In this document: piece by piece, positions 33,948 through 43,652 of the stretch
Layout of the letters: each line of letters begins with the position of its first letter
How positions within the stretch are numbered: the stretch's first letter is position 1
Assembly (NCBI RefSeq): GCF_004117055.1
Contig: NZ_CP026363.1
Coordinates: 1,155,001-1,219,000, forward strand
DNA from: Brevibacillus agri
GTDB lineage: Bacteria > Bacillota > Bacilli > Brevibacillales > Brevibacillaceae
Length of the DNA: 64,000 nucleotides
Direction of reading: 5' to 3'
The notes under the pieces: generated by a model
Told to the model about the DNA's origin: nothing
The model's database searches: none
Seen by the model: the letters and a program-made list of their open reading frames with translations, nothing else
Made by a program: the position numbers and the translations under genes

Positions 33948-34694
33948 TTAGTGGTGAAGCATGGCGTCGCGGGTAAACCAGAGCCGATAGCTCAGCATGC
34001 TGATGAGGACAGCAGAGACAGCGGCAGAGGAACTGAAGCTGAGCATGATGAGAATTTGGTAGCGGACGGCTTCGACCGGGCTTGCGCCGGCGATAATCAT
34101 GCCGGTCATCATTCCGGGAAGCTGAACGAGCCCGATTGTTTTCATCGTGTCAAACGTAGGGATCATGCTCGCTTTGACGGCGCGCTTCAATACCGCTTGA
34201 ACGGCCTGGCGGGGAGTCGCACCCAGGCAGAGCAGCGTCTCGATCTCGCCACGGGAAGTTTCCACTTCGCGGTTCATATGGGAGAGGAACAAGCTGCAAA
34301 CGATCATGGAGCTACCGATAATCATGCCGCTCATGGGAATGAGGTACTGGGGCGTAGGCGTGACCAGTCCGAGTGTTACCAGCAGTCCCATGGTGACCAG
34401 CTCCGTGATCGAAAGCGAAATCGCGATCCGCCAAAAAATGCCGCGCAGCTTTTTCCCTTTGCTGGCGGCGTTCCAGGAGGCGACCGCAATCATCATGGCG
34501 ATAATCAAGAGGATGAACAGCAGGCTGTCCGCGTGGAAAACAAACTGCAGCACGTAGCCGATGACCAGCAACTGCAAGGTGGAACGGACCGTGCCGATGG
34601 CGATTTCTTTTTCCAGCCCAAGCCTTTGCCATAGAGAGAGGAGGAGGGCGATCAATACGAAGGCAAAGGCGATCCAGATGGATGTATAGGTCAT
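33948..34694 (-). CDS. FetB-like ABC permease (UPF0014)
   Basis: 248 residues, about seven membrane helices. The family block LLCLGATPRQAVQAVLKRAVKASMIPTFDTMKTIGLVQLPGMMTGMIIAGASP is complete. In E. coli FetB with FetA exports iron and protects against oxidative stress. The start ATG overlaps the ATPase stop (ATGA), so the two are coupled. Together with the nearby siderophore importer this gives both import and probable export of metal in one 8-kb stretch. Confidence 0.88.
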   Translation of the reverse strand: MTYTSIWIAFAFVLIALLLSLWQRLGLEKEIAIGTVRSTLQLLVIGYVLQFVFHADSLLFILLIIAMMIAVASWNAASKGKKLRGIFWRIAISLSITELVTMGLLVTLGLVTPTPQYLIPMSGMIIGSSMIVCSLFLSHMNREVETSRGEIETLLCLGATPRQAVQAVLKRAVKASMIPTFDTMKTIGLVQLPGMMTGMIIAGASPVEAVRYQILIMLSFSSSAAVSAVLISMLSYRLWFTRDAMLHH

Positions 34695-35446
34695 GAGTGC
34701 ACCTCTCTCGCTGTGTGCGCATGCGCGCTTTGCAAAAAGTCGCGGGCTTGTATCGTGGGCGGCGCGTGGAAAAAGGAGTGGCTGGGCAGGTCAGCCTGTA
34801 GTTGGTGCTCCGCCAGAAACCAGATGCGCTGACAACGGCTGCGGGCCTCCTCCAGATCATGCGTGACCCAGAGAATGGTCGTGCCTGACTGCTCATGCAA
34901 ATCGACGAGCAACTGCTCCGTGGCCTGTTTGCTGGCCGTATCGAGCGAGGCCGTCACTTCGTCCAGCAAAAGGACGTCCGGCTGCAGTAGCAAGGTGCGG
35001 ATAAGGGCAAGCCGTTGCTTTTCTCCGCCAGAAAGCTGGTCGGCCGGCTTTGACCAGTCGACCTGCTCCAAATGAAGCTGCTCGCACAGGGCGCGAGCGA
35101 GCTTTTCATCGAATGAGCGCTGATGCAGCACGCTTACGGTACGCAAATTGTCTTCCACTGTGCCCGGCAGCATGATCGCCTGCTGAGCGACGTAGCTCAC
35201 TTTCATGCGCCAGGCGCCGCTCTCCCACTGGGTCATTTCTTTTTGCGCGAGCCGGACCGTACCGCTGTCTGGCGGCAAAAGACGACCGAGAATGCGCAGC
35301 AGCGTGCTTTTTCCCTGCCCCGATTTTCCAAGGATTCCGATAATGGCAGGTTCCGGGATGATCGCGTTCAGGTCGTGGAAAAGCCAGTGGCCGGAGGGCG
35401 AGAGGACTTTTTTGCCCAAAGCTTCAATCTCCATGACGGTACTCAT
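34691..35446 (-). CDS. FetA-like ABC ATPase
   Basis: 251 residues. Walker A GKSGQGKST, signature LSGGEKQRLAL, Walker B LLLDEVTASLD and switch His (THDLEEA) are present. Partner of the UPF0014 permease encoded downstream with a 4-bp overlap. GGGAGGATTTTT precedes the ATG at 35446. The export substrate (iron in E. coli) is inferred from the family. Confidence 0.88.
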   Translation of the reverse strand: MSTVMEIEALGKKVLSPSGHWLFHDLNAIIPEPAIIGILGKSGQGKSTLLRILGRLLPPDSGTVRLAQKEMTQWESGAWRMKVSYVAQQAIMLPGTVEDNLRTVSVLHQRSFDEKLARALCEQLHLEQVDWSKPADQLSGGEKQRLALIRTLLLQPDVLLLDEVTASLDTASKQATEQLLVDLHEQSGTTILWVTHDLEEARSRCQRIWFLAEHQLQADLPSHSFFHAPPTIQARDFLQSAHAHTAREVHS

Positions 35447-35469
35447 GCAAAAATCCTCCCATCAACGGG

Positions 35470-35502
35470 AAAACACCGAAGAGGACGAGTCTCCGGTGTT
35501 TC
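35470..35502 (-). terminator. terminator of the cytochrome c gene
   Basis: On the minus strand, AAACACCG/CGGTGTTT with extra AGA/TCT pairing, 24 bp after the cytochrome stop, before the FetA-like gene. Confidence 0.75.
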
Positions 35503-35525
35503 TCCAATACAGGCTATCTATGTAC

Positions 35526-35921
35526 TTATTTATGCTCCGACAGCCATTGTGCAACCGCTTGAATTTCCGGTTGTTTTTTCAGCATTCCTGGAGGCATGCC
35601 GCCTTTACCTTCTTTGATAATTTTGGCGATGTCTTCAGCGCTGAGAGTTGCCCCGACTTTAGTCAGGTTCGGACCAGCGATCCCCTCCAGATTTTGTCCA
35701 TGACAGGAAGCACAGTTTTGCTTGAAAATAGCTTCAGCATCAATGTTGGCAGTAGGTGCACCGCCACCTTGCGCTTCTTCTCCATGTTTTGGTGGGAAAA
35801 TAATCGATCCTACGAGTGCAATGAGAAAAACTAGAAACAAGATACCAAACGAAGTGAAAAAGGCCTTCGCGGAATCAATTACGTCGTTTTGATTCATGTC
35901 TTTTTTGTTGGACCCAGCCAT
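35526..35921 (-). CDS. membrane-anchored c-type cytochrome
   Basis: 131 residues. One N-terminal membrane helix (FGILFLVFLIALVGSIIF), a short linker, and a single-haem class I cytochrome c domain with CASCH as the haem site and the distal Met in GGMPPGM. It resembles the small Bacillales cytochromes c550/c551 that pass electrons to cytochrome c oxidase outside the membrane. GGGAGG lies 8 bp before the ATG at 35921. A 24-bp inverted repeat upstream (36019-36042) may be an operator. Confidence 0.92.
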   Translation of the reverse strand: MAGSNKKDMNQNDVIDSAKAFFTSFGILFLVFLIALVGSIIFPPKHGEEAQGGGAPTANIDAEAIFKQNCASCHGQNLEGIAGPNLTKVGATLSAEDIAKIIKEGKGGMPPGMLKKQPEIQAVAQWLSEHK

Positions 35922-36018
35922 TGACAAAGACCTCCCGAAGCAAATAATAAAGGTTCAACTGCAATTTTACGGCAAAATCTTGACAGTTGCAAGGCGACGG
36001 CCAAACAGACAAAGAAAG

Positions 36019-36042
36019 TACACAATTTGCCAATTTTGTGTA
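36019..36042. promoter_or_regulatory. inverted repeat, candidate operator
   Basis: TACACAA and TTGTGTA form perfect 7-bp arms around a 10-bp centre, about 100 bp upstream of the cytochrome c gene and 180 bp upstream of secG. The layout suits a dimeric regulator; which one is unknown. Confidence 0.4.
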
Positions 36043-36219
36043 AACAATCTTTTCTAGTATTGTCGCTTATATTGTGCGTAAAACAGGCAAATATTATTTC
36101 ACGGTAGTTTGGTTTATATATAATGGAAGGGATAGCGGGTTGCTGTTACCTGACAAGTATGATAAAGTGTTTATATTGGTTTTTTACCGCCTTGGAAATC
36201 CGTTTTGAGGTGAATGAAG

Positions 36220-36462
36220 ATGGCATTGGCTGCGAAAATTTTACTTGTGATCGCAAGTATTGGCTTAATTATCGTCGTGTTGCTGCAATCTGGAAAAAGT
36301 GCCGGCCTTTCGGGAGCGATTGGTGGCGGTGCAGAGCAACTGATGGGCAAGCAAAAAGCCCGTGGGATTGACGCACTTTTAGGGAAACTGACCGTTGTGT
36401 TTGCGGTTGCTTTCATGATTTTTGCGATTTTGCTCGGATATTTCTTGAAAACAGGAGCGTAA
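36220..36462 (+). CDS. secG: Sec translocase subunit SecG
   Basis: 80 residues with two membrane helices around the conserved loop SGKSAGLSGAIGGGAEQLMGK. It assists the SecYE channel in protein export. The ATG at 36220 is chosen because GAGGTGA lies 9 bp upstream; the ATG at 36214 is too close to it. A weak promoter (TTTCAC, 16 bp, TATAAT at 36119-36124) stands upstream. The order secG-rnr-smpB-ssrA is conserved in Bacillales, here without the esterase gene often found after secG. Confidence 0.93.
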   Translation: MALAAKILLVIASIGLIIVVLLQSGKSAGLSGAIGGGAEQLMGKQKARGIDALLGKLTVVFAVAFMIFAILLGYFLKTGA

Positions 36463-36467
36463 TAGAC

Positions 36468-36515
36468 GAATAGCCGAAAGACAGCGAGTGCGACTTGCTG
36501 TCTTTTTCGCTATTC
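36468..36515 (+). terminator. terminator after secG
   Basis: Inner stem AAAGACAGC/GCTGTCTTT with a T5 run, enclosed by a second pairing GAATAGC/GCTATTC. Confidence 0.8.
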
Positions 36516-36605
36516 CGATTGCGATGTAGATGAACGGTGAATACTACATAGTAATGGATAAATGGAGGAGCGCGGTAGAGCCACGCGAAAAAAGGAGGTT
36601 TGTGA

Positions 36606-39110
36606 ATGACAGATCAAGAAAAGATACTCGCGTTCATGCGGGAGCAAGCTTATCACCCTATGACGGTGAAGGAGCTGGAGGAAGCGTTTGAGCTCAAGGA
36701 CTCGGCTTCCTTCAAGGAGCTGGTGAAAACGCTGAACGCACTGGAAGCGAGCGGCGAGGTAATTCGCACGCGTGCGAACCGATACGGCGTGCCGGAAAAA
36801 ATGAACCTGGTGCGCGGGCGTCTGCAAAGCCATCCAAAAGGCTTCGGATTTATTATTCCGGAAACGCCTGACATGGAAGATATATACGTCCACGCCAACG
36901 ACATGAATGGAGCGATTCACGGCGACACCGTGCTCGTGCGTGTCGAGAAGGAAGCGGGCGGCAATCGCCTGGAAGGGCGAATTATTCGCGTCGTCGAACG
37001 GGGCATGACCCAGGTTGTGGGGACGTTCAAGGATGAGACGTACTACGCGTTTGTGATTCCGGATGAGAAACGGATCGGCAAAGATATTTTTATCCCGAAA
37101 AACGCATATAACGGAGCGGTAGACGGCCACAAGGTCGTCGCCAACATCGTCCGCTACCCGGAAGGACGGGTCAATCCCGAGGGAGAGATCGTAGAAATTC
37201 TGGGGCATAAAAACGATCCGGGTGTGGACATTTTGTCCATCATCCGCAAGTTCAACCTGCCGGAAGCATTTCCGGAGGATGTGCTGGCCGAGGCAGAAGC
37301 GGCGCCGGACGAGATTTCGGAAGAGGAGATCAAGGGACGCCGCGACCTGCGCGACCGGATGATGGTCACCATCGACGGAGCAGACGCCAAGGACCTGGAC
37401 GACGCCGTTTCGCTCGAAGTGCTGGAAAACGGCAATGTCAGGCTCGGTGTGCATATTGCCGACGTCAGCTATTACGTCCGCGAAAAATCGGCTCTGGATA
37501 ACGAAGCGTATCGCCGGGGCACGAGCGTCTATCTGGTCGACCGCGTCATCCCGATGCTGCCGCACCGTTTGTCCAACGGGATATGCAGTCTGAATCCAAA
37601 GGTAGACCGACTGACGATCTCCTGCGACATGGAGATGGACCAAAACGCGCAACTCGTGAAGTACGATATTTTTCTCAGCGTGATTCGCACGAACGAACGC
37701 ATGACGTATGCCGATGTGCGCAGCATCCTGGAAGACAAGGACGAAGCCTTGATCGAGAAGTACAGCGAGCTCGTCCCGATGTTCCAGGAGATGGAGAAGC
37801 TGGCGTTGAAGTTGCGTTCCAAACGGATGCAGCGCGGCGCAATCGACTTCGATTTCCGCGAAGCGAAAATTTACGTCAACGATGAGGGCACCCCGACAGA
37901 CATCGGGTTCCGCACGCGCTCCATCGCGGAGCAGATCATTGAGGAATTTATGCTGGCGGCCAACGAAACAGTGGCCGAGCATTTCCACTGGATGAAGCAG
38001 CCGTTTATGTACCGGATTCACGAAGACCCGAACGCCGAAAAGCTGATGGCCTTCATGGAGTTCATCACCAACTTCGGCTACTCGATCCGCGGCAAGGGCA
38101 ACTCCGTCCACCCGCGCGCCCTGCAGCAGCTTTTGGAAGAGGTAAAAGGCACGCCGGAAGAGATTATCATCAGCACGGTCATGCTACGTTCCATGAAGCA
38201 AGCGCGCTACGACGCGGAAAGTCTGGGTCACTACGGCTTGTCCACCGAGTTTTACACGCACTTTACGTCGCCGATTCGCCGCTACCCCGACCTCATCGTC
38301 CACCGCCGCATTCGCGAGTGGATCGAGCAGGGCAACAACCTGTCGGAGAAGCGCCTGGCGTACTGGGCCGAGCAGATGCCGATTATCGCCGAGCACGCCT
38401 CCCAGCGCGAGCGGCTGGCGGTAGATGCCGAGCGCGAGACAGACGACCTGAAAAAAGCCGAGTTCATGAAGGAGCGCGTCGGAGAGGAGTTCGAGGGCGT
38501 CATTTCCAGTGTGACCTCGTTCGGGCTGTTTGTGGAGCTGCCCAACACGATCGAGGGCCTGGTGCACATCAGCTTCCTGACCGACGACTACTATCATTAC
38601 CACGAAAAAATGTACGCGCTGGTAGGCGAGCGGACGGGCAAGCAGTACCGCATCGGGGATGTAGTGCAGGTCCGCGTGGCGAACGTCAACGTGGATGAGC
38701 GCACCATCGACTTCGAGATCGTCGGCATGACCAAGGCAGCCGGATTCCGCGGCAGCCGCGAGCGCACGCCGCGCGTCATCGACGGCCGGGGCACAGGTCG
38801 CAAGCCGACTCGCGGCAAGCAGGATCGCTCCCGCGGTGGCCGTCCCGAGCGGCCAGATCGCCAAAAGGCCAAAAAGCACCCGGCGGAAATCCGCCAGAAG
38901 TACAAGGATCGCCGCAAAGGCGAAGGGAACAAAGCTTCGCGCGGCCCAGCTTCCGGTCCAGCAACTGGAAACAAAGACGTCCTGCCGATTGGGCAGGGTG
39001 GAGAAGAGGCCCAAGGGGAGCAGCAGAAGGGCTTCTGGGAAGATTTTGTCCGCTCCAAAAAGAAAAGCCGCAAGAATGTAGTCAGCCAGGCGAAACGGAA
39101 GCGGCGTTAA
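36606..39110 (+). CDS. rnr: ribonuclease R
   Basis: 834 residues. An N-terminal helix-turn-helix-like region, two cold-shock domains, the RNB catalytic domain with its Asp cluster ([18 protein letters not shown]) and a C-terminal S1 domain ([20 protein letters not shown]). A 3'-to-5' exoribonuclease that degrades structured RNA; it works with tmRNA in removing defective mRNAs, which fits the neighbouring smpB and ssrA. The last about 115 residues form a long basic low-complexity tail ([20 protein letters not shown]... ending KRKRR), longer than in many relatives. AAAGGAGG precedes the ATG. Confidence 0.96.
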   Translation: MTDQEKILAFMREQAYHPMTVKELEEAFELKDSASFKELVKTLNALEASGEVIRTRANRYGVPEKMNLVRGRLQSHPKGFGFIIPETPDMEDIYVHANDMNGAIHGDTVLVRVEKEAGGNRLEGRIIRVVERGMTQVVGTFKDETYYAFVIPDEKRIGKDIFIPKNAYNGAVDGHKVVANIVRYPEGRVNPEGEIVEILGHKNDPGVDILSIIRKFNLPEAFPEDVLAEAEAAPDEISEEEIKGRRDLRDRMMVTIDGADAKDLDDAVSLEVLENGNVRLGVHIADVSYYVREKSALDNEAYRRGTSVYLVDRVIPMLPHRLSNGICSLNPKVDRLTISCDMEMDQNAQLVKYDIFLSVIRTNERMTYADVRSILEDKDEALIEKYSELVPMFQEMEKLALKLRSKRMQRGAIDFDFREAKIYVNDEGTPTDIGFRTRSIAEQIIEEFMLAANETVAEHFHWMKQPFMYRIHEDPNAEKLMAFMEFITNFGYSIRGKGNSVHPRALQQLLEEVKGTPEEIIISTVMLRSMKQARYDAESLGHYGLSTEFYTHFTSPIRRYPDLIVHRRIREWIEQGNNLSEKRLAYWAEQMPIIAEHASQRERLAVDAERETDDLKKAEFMKERVGEEFEGVISSVTSFGLFVELPNTIEGLVHISFLTDDYYHYHEKMYALVGERTGKQYRIGDVVQVRVANVNVDERTIDFEIVGMTKAAGFRGSRERTPRVIDGRGTGRKPTRGKQDRSRGGRPERPDRQKAKKHPAEIRQKYKDRRKGEGNKASRGPASGPATGNKDVLPIGQGGEEAQGEQQKGFWEDFVRSKKKSRKNVVSQAKRKRR

Positions 39111-39245
39111 TTAAACGGTTGTGTAAGGGGCTTTCCGTACAGGGGAGGCCCCGGCAAGCAGGCAGAGACGAGCTTGAACAGGGAGGAGACTTCCTGTTTG
39201 CGATCGGGGGGACGCGGCAAACACGGCAGTTACCCGGCAAATGTC

Positions 39246-39274
39246 TTGCCACAGCGGGCAAAATTTGCTAGACT
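39246..39274 (+). promoter_or_regulatory. promoter upstream of smpB
   Basis: TTGCCA, 17-bp spacer, TAGACT, about 40 bp before smpB. Confidence 0.5.
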
Positions 39275-39315
39275 AACTGTTACGAAACGCAGTACGTACA
39301 AGCGAGGTGATCTCC

Positions 39316-39789
39316 ATGTCAAAAGATAAAGCCGGAACCAAGACAGTCGCCCAAAACCGAAAAGCGCGCCACGATTACCACATCGAGCAAGTATTCGAAG
39401 CAGGGATTGCCCTGACCGGTACGGAGATCAAGTCGGTGCGTGCCGCGCGTGTCCAGCTCAAGGACAGCTTCGCTCGCGTACAAAACGGCGAGCTGCTTCT
39501 GTACAACGTGCACATCAGCCCGTACGAGCAGGGCAACCGTTTCAACCACGAGCCGGAGCGTACCCGCAAGCTGTTGATGAGACGGCTGGAAATCCTCAAG
39601 CTGAACGGCCTGATTCGCGAAAGAGGCTACTCGCTGGTCCCGCTGAGCATTTATTTGAAAGGCGGCTGGGCCAAAGTCGAGCTCGCACTCGTCAAAGGGA
39701 AGAAGAACTACGACAAGCGCGAAGACCTCAAGAAAAAGGACGCTGCCCGCGAAGTCGAGCGCGCCCTGCGCGAACGCCAAAAGGCCTGA
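39316..39789 (+). CDS. smpB: SsrA-binding protein SmpB
   Basis: 157 residues. It binds the tRNA-like part of tmRNA and brings it to stalled ribosomes for trans-translation. Family blocks [42 protein letters not shown] and the basic tail [23 protein letters not shown] are complete. The ATG at 39316 has GAGGTG upstream; the GTG at 39307 lies within that ribosome-binding site. Confidence 0.97.
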   Translation: MSKDKAGTKTVAQNRKARHDYHIEQVFEAGIALTGTEIKSVRAARVQLKDSFARVQNGELLLYNVHISPYEQGNRFNHEPERTRKLLMRRLEILKLNGLIRERGYSLVPLSIYLKGGWAKVELALVKGKKNYDKREDLKKKDAAREVERALRERQKA

Positions 39790-39835
39790 GCGCTGCCTAA
39801 CTGGTTTGCTTTGGCAGGCCTGGCAGCAATCGACG

Positions 39836-39865
39836 TTGAGTTTTGCCTGCCGCTTGTGCTATATT
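39836..39865 (+). promoter_or_regulatory. possible promoter of ssrA
   Basis: TTGAGT, 18-bp spacer, TATATT. It lies about 95 bp upstream of the mature tmRNA, so a leader would have to be removed; the hairpin at 39906-39944 lies within that leader. Confidence 0.4.
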
Positions 39866-39905
39866 AAATAGGCAGCAAGCAATACACCATTTTGTACACA
39901 ACAGT

Positions 39906-39944
39906 CTAGGTGCGGATCAATGGCTCTTCACCTAGGCTTTTTCT
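39906..39944 (+). terminator. terminator-like hairpin upstream of ssrA
   Basis: Arms CTAGGTG and CACCTAG, then GCTTTTTCT. It could end smpB transcription or be part of the tmRNA precursor. Confidence 0.55.
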
Positions 39945-39957
39945 CACCTTATACCAT

Positions 39958-40314
39958 GGGGGCGTTCTGGATTCGACGGGGATGGTAGAGCATGAGAAGC
40001 GAGCCGGGGGGTTGCGGACCTCGTCACCAACGCAAACGCCATTAACTGGCAACAAACAACTTTCTCTCGCTGCTTAATAACCAGTGAGGCTCTCCCACTG
40101 CATCGGCCCGTGTGCCGTGGATAGGGCTCAACTTTAACGGGCTACGCCGGAGGCTTCCGCCTGGAGCCAAAGGAAGAAGACCAATCAGGCTAGGTGCCAG
40201 GTCAGCGCGTCACTCCGCGAATCTGTCACCGAAACTCTAAACGAGTGACTGCGCTCGGAGATGCTCATGTATCGCTGTTTTCGGACGGGGGTTCGAATCC
40301 CCCCGCCTCCACCA
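39958..40314 (+). ncRNA. ssrA: transfer-messenger RNA
   Basis: 357 nt. The ends form the tRNA-Ala-like acceptor (GGGGGCG/CGCCTCC, then A and encoded CCA) with T-arm GGGTTCGAATCCC. The message part ends CTC GCT GCT TAA TAA at 40066-40080. Read backwards in frame it gives the tag (A)GNKQLSLAA, beginning at GGC 40048, close to known Bacillus tags ending in LAA. Pseudoknot-forming blocks follow. The gene is intact even though an integrated element starts right behind it, as expected when the element recreates the 3' end. Confidence 0.96.
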
Positions 40315-40410
40315 ATACATACTTGATATGCCAAGGGATTTCGGTGTATTAGATAAGAAAAAGTAGCCGATTTGTAGCCGATAGGTTTTTTAATATAATT
40401 ATTGAGTTAC

Positions 40411-40440
40411 CCCAGTAGCCCTTATGACTACTGGGTTTTT
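40411..40440 (+). terminator. terminator at the left end of the element
   Basis: Stem CCCAGTAG/CTACTGGG followed by TTTTT; it would end ssrA transcription before the integrase. Confidence 0.85.
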
Positions 40441-40751
40441 GCTTGTTATTTAATGTTAGATCGTGTTATCTTGTATTAGTAGGCGAAAACTCCCCTCGTA
40501 AGTTTAAGGAGCGTGAATACAAATGGCAGGACACTATATAAAGCTTGAGAGTGGAAAGTATAGGGTAACGATGGACTATGGAATTATAAACGGTGAGAGA
40601 GTAAGAAAAAATAAAAACGTCTCTACCGAAGCAGAAGCAAAAAAACTACTTAATGAATTTGAGTATAATCAGCAAAGAAATTTACTTGTACAAAACAGCA
40701 AGATGACACTGGCTGAGTTCCTTGAACACTGGATGGACAATTATGTGAAAT

Positions 40752-42195
40752 CATTAGCGTTGCATAAAAAATGAATCCATCTATTGTCAAATTATTCTGA
40801 ATGACATTTTCAACTTCACAACCAAAAACGAGAACAGCCAAGCAAAAGGTAGCCACTATCCATTTGGTAGTTTTATACATTTATTACAACATCGACAACA
40901 ACAAACAACACTTACTTCCTTTTCTGTCGCCCTCTGGATGTTCGTTTGGATTGGTAATCCATTCTGCCTATCCATTGTTCAAAGGTCTGCCAGAGAAACA
41001 CTTTGAGCCATCTACTGATTTGCAGCAGACTGTGCTGACTGTTTCTTTCCAGCTTTACAAGAAGCAACAAGCAGTAAGCAATGAGAGCGAGAAAAACTTG
41101 ATTCCAGACCGCATTTTCACTTGTTCCATAGAACGTCTTGATCTTTGCGTGTTGTTTCATCCATTTGAAAAACAGTTCTATTTGCCAGCGCCAACGGTAG
41201 ATGTCGCTCAATTCTTCTGCTTCTAAGTCGAACCGATTGGTGATGATTCGAATACGATTTCCTTTCGAATCATGCGTTTCAATCAGTCGTAACACATTAT
41301 CCACCCGTTTTTGTGGCGTTCCAAGAAGGATCATGGAGTCAGATAAAACGGAGCTTTCTGGTGGTACTTTGAAAGTATACAAATGACGAGTTTCCGCGTT
41401 ATCCTTGAGACGTGAAGCAAAAAAGATGCCCTGATCGGTATACTCATCGAACTTTTCATAATCCACGTACCCTCGATCAAAGACGTACATGGCTCCGATC
41501 TCATCAATCAGCGACTCCATTTGGGTGCGGTCATTGGATTTGGCACAAGTTAGGGAAATCTTTTCAGGATAGACATCCTCCTGGCTTGCGAAAACGAGAC
41601 GAAGATGAATTTTGATTCCTGCCTTTGTTTCGCGAAAGGTTGCCCACTTATACTTTTGCAAACATAATCCAATTGTAGTGGAATCAATGATCTTTATGTG
41701 TTTTCGAAGAGAGCAGGCTTTTCCAGAAACGCGTTGAATTTGCTGGACAAGGTCGACAAAAACTTCTTCAAGCAAAGCAGGTTCTACCCGATTGTTTTTT
41801 CGACTAAGCTGTGCGGGGCTGATCGATGACAGTCCTAATTCTTGCTGAAATTTCTTTGATAGAACATCGTCAGCAATGGCTCGAAGCCCTTCGCGTTGCT
41901 GAAGTTGGGCATGTAAAAATAGGAGAAGATACGCTTTTGTCGTCAGCTTCTTCACGTACTTGTCTTGATCCGTTTCGTCAATTCGTTGTTGAAGTTTCAT
42001 AATATTGATGGGTGCAACCCATTTACCAAATGAAGAAAATAGGGTATTCTTGTCCATGAGCTATCCTTTGCGTTGGATTTGGACAGGAACTACCTGACCT
42101 TTCCAGTGTAAAGGATTTTTTTGTTCCCTAGACAACCAAATACCAAAGATTATGTGTATTTTGAATGATGGGAAAAGATTAATGCAACGCTAGTG
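40752..42195 (-). mobile_element. IS4-type insertion sequence inside the integrase gene
   Basis: 1444 bp. The terminal inverted repeats are CATTAGCGTTGCAT (40752-40765) and ATGCAACGCTAGTG (42182-42195), with one mismatch. A 9-bp target duplication ATGTGAAAT flanks it (40743-40751 and 42196-42204). Removing the element and one duplication restores the integrase reading frame exactly. One transposase gene on the minus strand. Confidence 0.93.
40912..42057 (-). CDS. IS4-family transposase
   Basis: 381 residues. DDE catalytic residues: Asp in IKIIDSTTIGL, Asp in MYVFDRGYVDYEKF, and Glu in the YREK-like IYRWRWQIELFFKWMKQH. The N-terminal part (QRIDETDQDKYVKKLTTKAYLLLFLHAQL) is typical of this IS4 branch. 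The frame is uninterrupted, so the transposase may be active. It faces opposite to the integrase it interrupts. Confidence 0.93.
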   Translation of the reverse strand: MDKNTLFSSFGKWVAPINIMKLQQRIDETDQDKYVKKLTTKAYLLLFLHAQLQQREGLRAIADDVLSKKFQQELGLSSISPAQLSRKNNRVEPALLEEVFVDLVQQIQRVSGKACSLRKHIKIIDSTTIGLCLQKYKWATFRETKAGIKIHLRLVFASQEDVYPEKISLTCAKSNDRTQMESLIDEIGAMYVFDRGYVDYEKFDEYTDQGIFFASRLKDNAETRHLYTFKVPPESSVLSDSMILLGTPQKRVDNVLRLIETHDSKGNRIRIITNRFDLEAEELSDIYRWRWQIELFFKWMKQHAKIKTFYGTSENAVWNQVFLALIAYCLLLLVKLERNSQHSLLQISRWLKVFLWQTFEQWIGRMDYQSKRTSRGRQKRK

Positions 42196-43086
42196 ATGTG
42201 AAATACAATTGTGAAGAAACCACTGCTTATGGCTATAGAAATATTATCAACAAACATCTTACTCCATTTATGGGAAATGTTGAATTACAAAAACTTCAGC
42301 CAGCACATATACAACAATACTACAAGCATTTGATGGATAATACGGGACTATCACCGAATACAGTCCATAAGCATCATGCAACTATCCGTAAAGCACTTGA
42401 TTACGGCTTGAAACAGCAGTTAGTTTATAGAAATGTAGCTGATGCAGTATCGTTACCACGAAAGAAAAAATTTGAAGGAAAGTCCTATACAAGAGAGCAG
42501 TTAAGAATTTTGCTTGAGAAAGTAACGGATACCAAAATAGAACTTCCTGTATATCTTGCAGGATATTTGGGATTGAGACGTGAGGAAATATGTGGTTTGC
42601 GATGGAAGAATATTGACTTCACGCAACGAATCATCCATATAAATGAAGTTCGGGTTAGTGCGGGCAATAGAACCATAGTCAAAAGCCCAAAAACTGAGAA
42701 GAGTCAAAGGACATTGTATATAACCGATGAGTTATACGATATTTTAATTAAGAACAAAGCCAGATACGATGAATATAAAAAAATTCTCGGCAGTGAATTT
42801 GATGATACAGGGTATATTTATGCGAAGGAAAATGGAAAACCGTATAAGGTCAATTATATTACAGATCAATTCAGGGAATTCCTTGAAATTCATGATTTAC
42901 CAAAAATTAGGTTACATGATCTGAGACACACTTTTGCCAGCATCTTATATGATGCAGGAGTTGATCTAAAGGCAATATCTGAAGCTCTCGGTCATTCGGA
43001 CTTGGGAACAACAAACAAAATCTATGCACATAGATTTGACATAAACCATATGAAAACTGTCACTGCCATCAGTGAGGCATTAAAAT

Positions 43087-43130
43087 AAAGAGAAACCTCC
43101 TGCAAGTCGTCTCGCAGGAGGTTTCTCTTT
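43087..43130. terminator. bidirectional terminator between int and xis
   Basis: Perfect 17-bp stem, arms AAAGAGAAACCTCCTGC and GCAGGAGGTTTCTCTTT; it overlaps the stop codons of both converging genes. Confidence 0.92.
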
Positions 43131-43308
43131 AAGAAGCAATGGTTTGTTGATTTATCCAGGCAATAAGTCCATCGTAAGGTATACGGATTTGTTTTCCTAC
43201 TTTAATATGTGGAACGCCATTTTTGATCAGATCATACATGACGTTTCTCCCAACTCTTAAAATGCTTCTTGCCTCTTCAACTGTAAGTAAGTTCAAGTTT
43301 CTTTCCAT
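43129..43308 (-). CDS. xis: excisionase-type DNA-binding protein
   Basis: 59 residues consisting of one helix-turn-helix of the excisionase/MerR-like kind (LLTVEEARSILRVGRNVMYDLIKNGVPHIKVGKQIRIPYDGLIAWI). Such proteins bend the attachment-site DNA and favour excision by the integrase. The start MERNLNLL has AGAGGG upstream; a longer frame with a TTG start is less likely. It converges on the integrase gene. Confidence 0.85.
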   Translation of the reverse strand: MERNLNLLTVEEARSILRVGRNVMYDLIKNGVPHIKVGKQIRIPYDGLIAWINQQTIAS

Positions 43309-43652
43309 AAATTCATGACCCTCTCTATTTTTGTATATTGATTTTTCTTTTGCTTTATGAGTCAAGTATAAGAAAAAAACAAGCTCTTGTAGTTAGAAAA
43401 TCGGGTCTATCCGCTCTGAGGTTTAGTACAGTAAAGTAGTAAAGTGGCTTGGGATTTTATTTCACTTCTAAACTATGATATGGAATATTTCCATTAATCC
43501 ATTTTAACAATGGTAGTTTCTTTGTGGTATCCATTATCTTGTAGTATGATCTGAGTAAGAACATATGTTTCTGTTATTGTAAGTTATCTACGATTGCAGA
43601 ATGTAAGCATTGATAATAAACTATTGATATTGGGAAGGACAAGGTGGATAAC
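43309..43652. other. AT-rich non-coding stretch in the element
   Basis: 344 bp between the divergent xis and methyltransferase genes. No open frame with a ribosome-binding site is visible. It presumably holds the promoters of both genes; AT-rich -10-like hexamers are too many for a firm call. Confidence 0.5.

Larger units (their letters stand above)
40523..43088 (+). pseudogene. int: tyrosine site-specific integrase, split by an IS
   Basis: Reading 40523-40751 joined to 42205-43088 gives one 370-residue integrase; the join is in frame (DNYVK|YNCEET). It has an N-terminal arm-binding domain (YRVTMDYGIINGERVRKNKN), a SAM-like core-binding domain (TTAYGYRNIINKHLTPF) and the catalytic domain with Arg in LGLRREEICGLRW, HxxR in RLHDLRHTFAS, His in LGHSDLGTT and Tyr in NKIYAHR. 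All catalytic residues are present, but the IS after residue 76 makes the gene non-functional as it stands. The 3' piece could be translated alone only without the DNA arm-binding part. Confidence 0.93.

Noticed and set aside
40801-41226. Plus-strand 141-residue frame inside the IS4-type element
   Set aside because: Antisense to the intact transposase gene.
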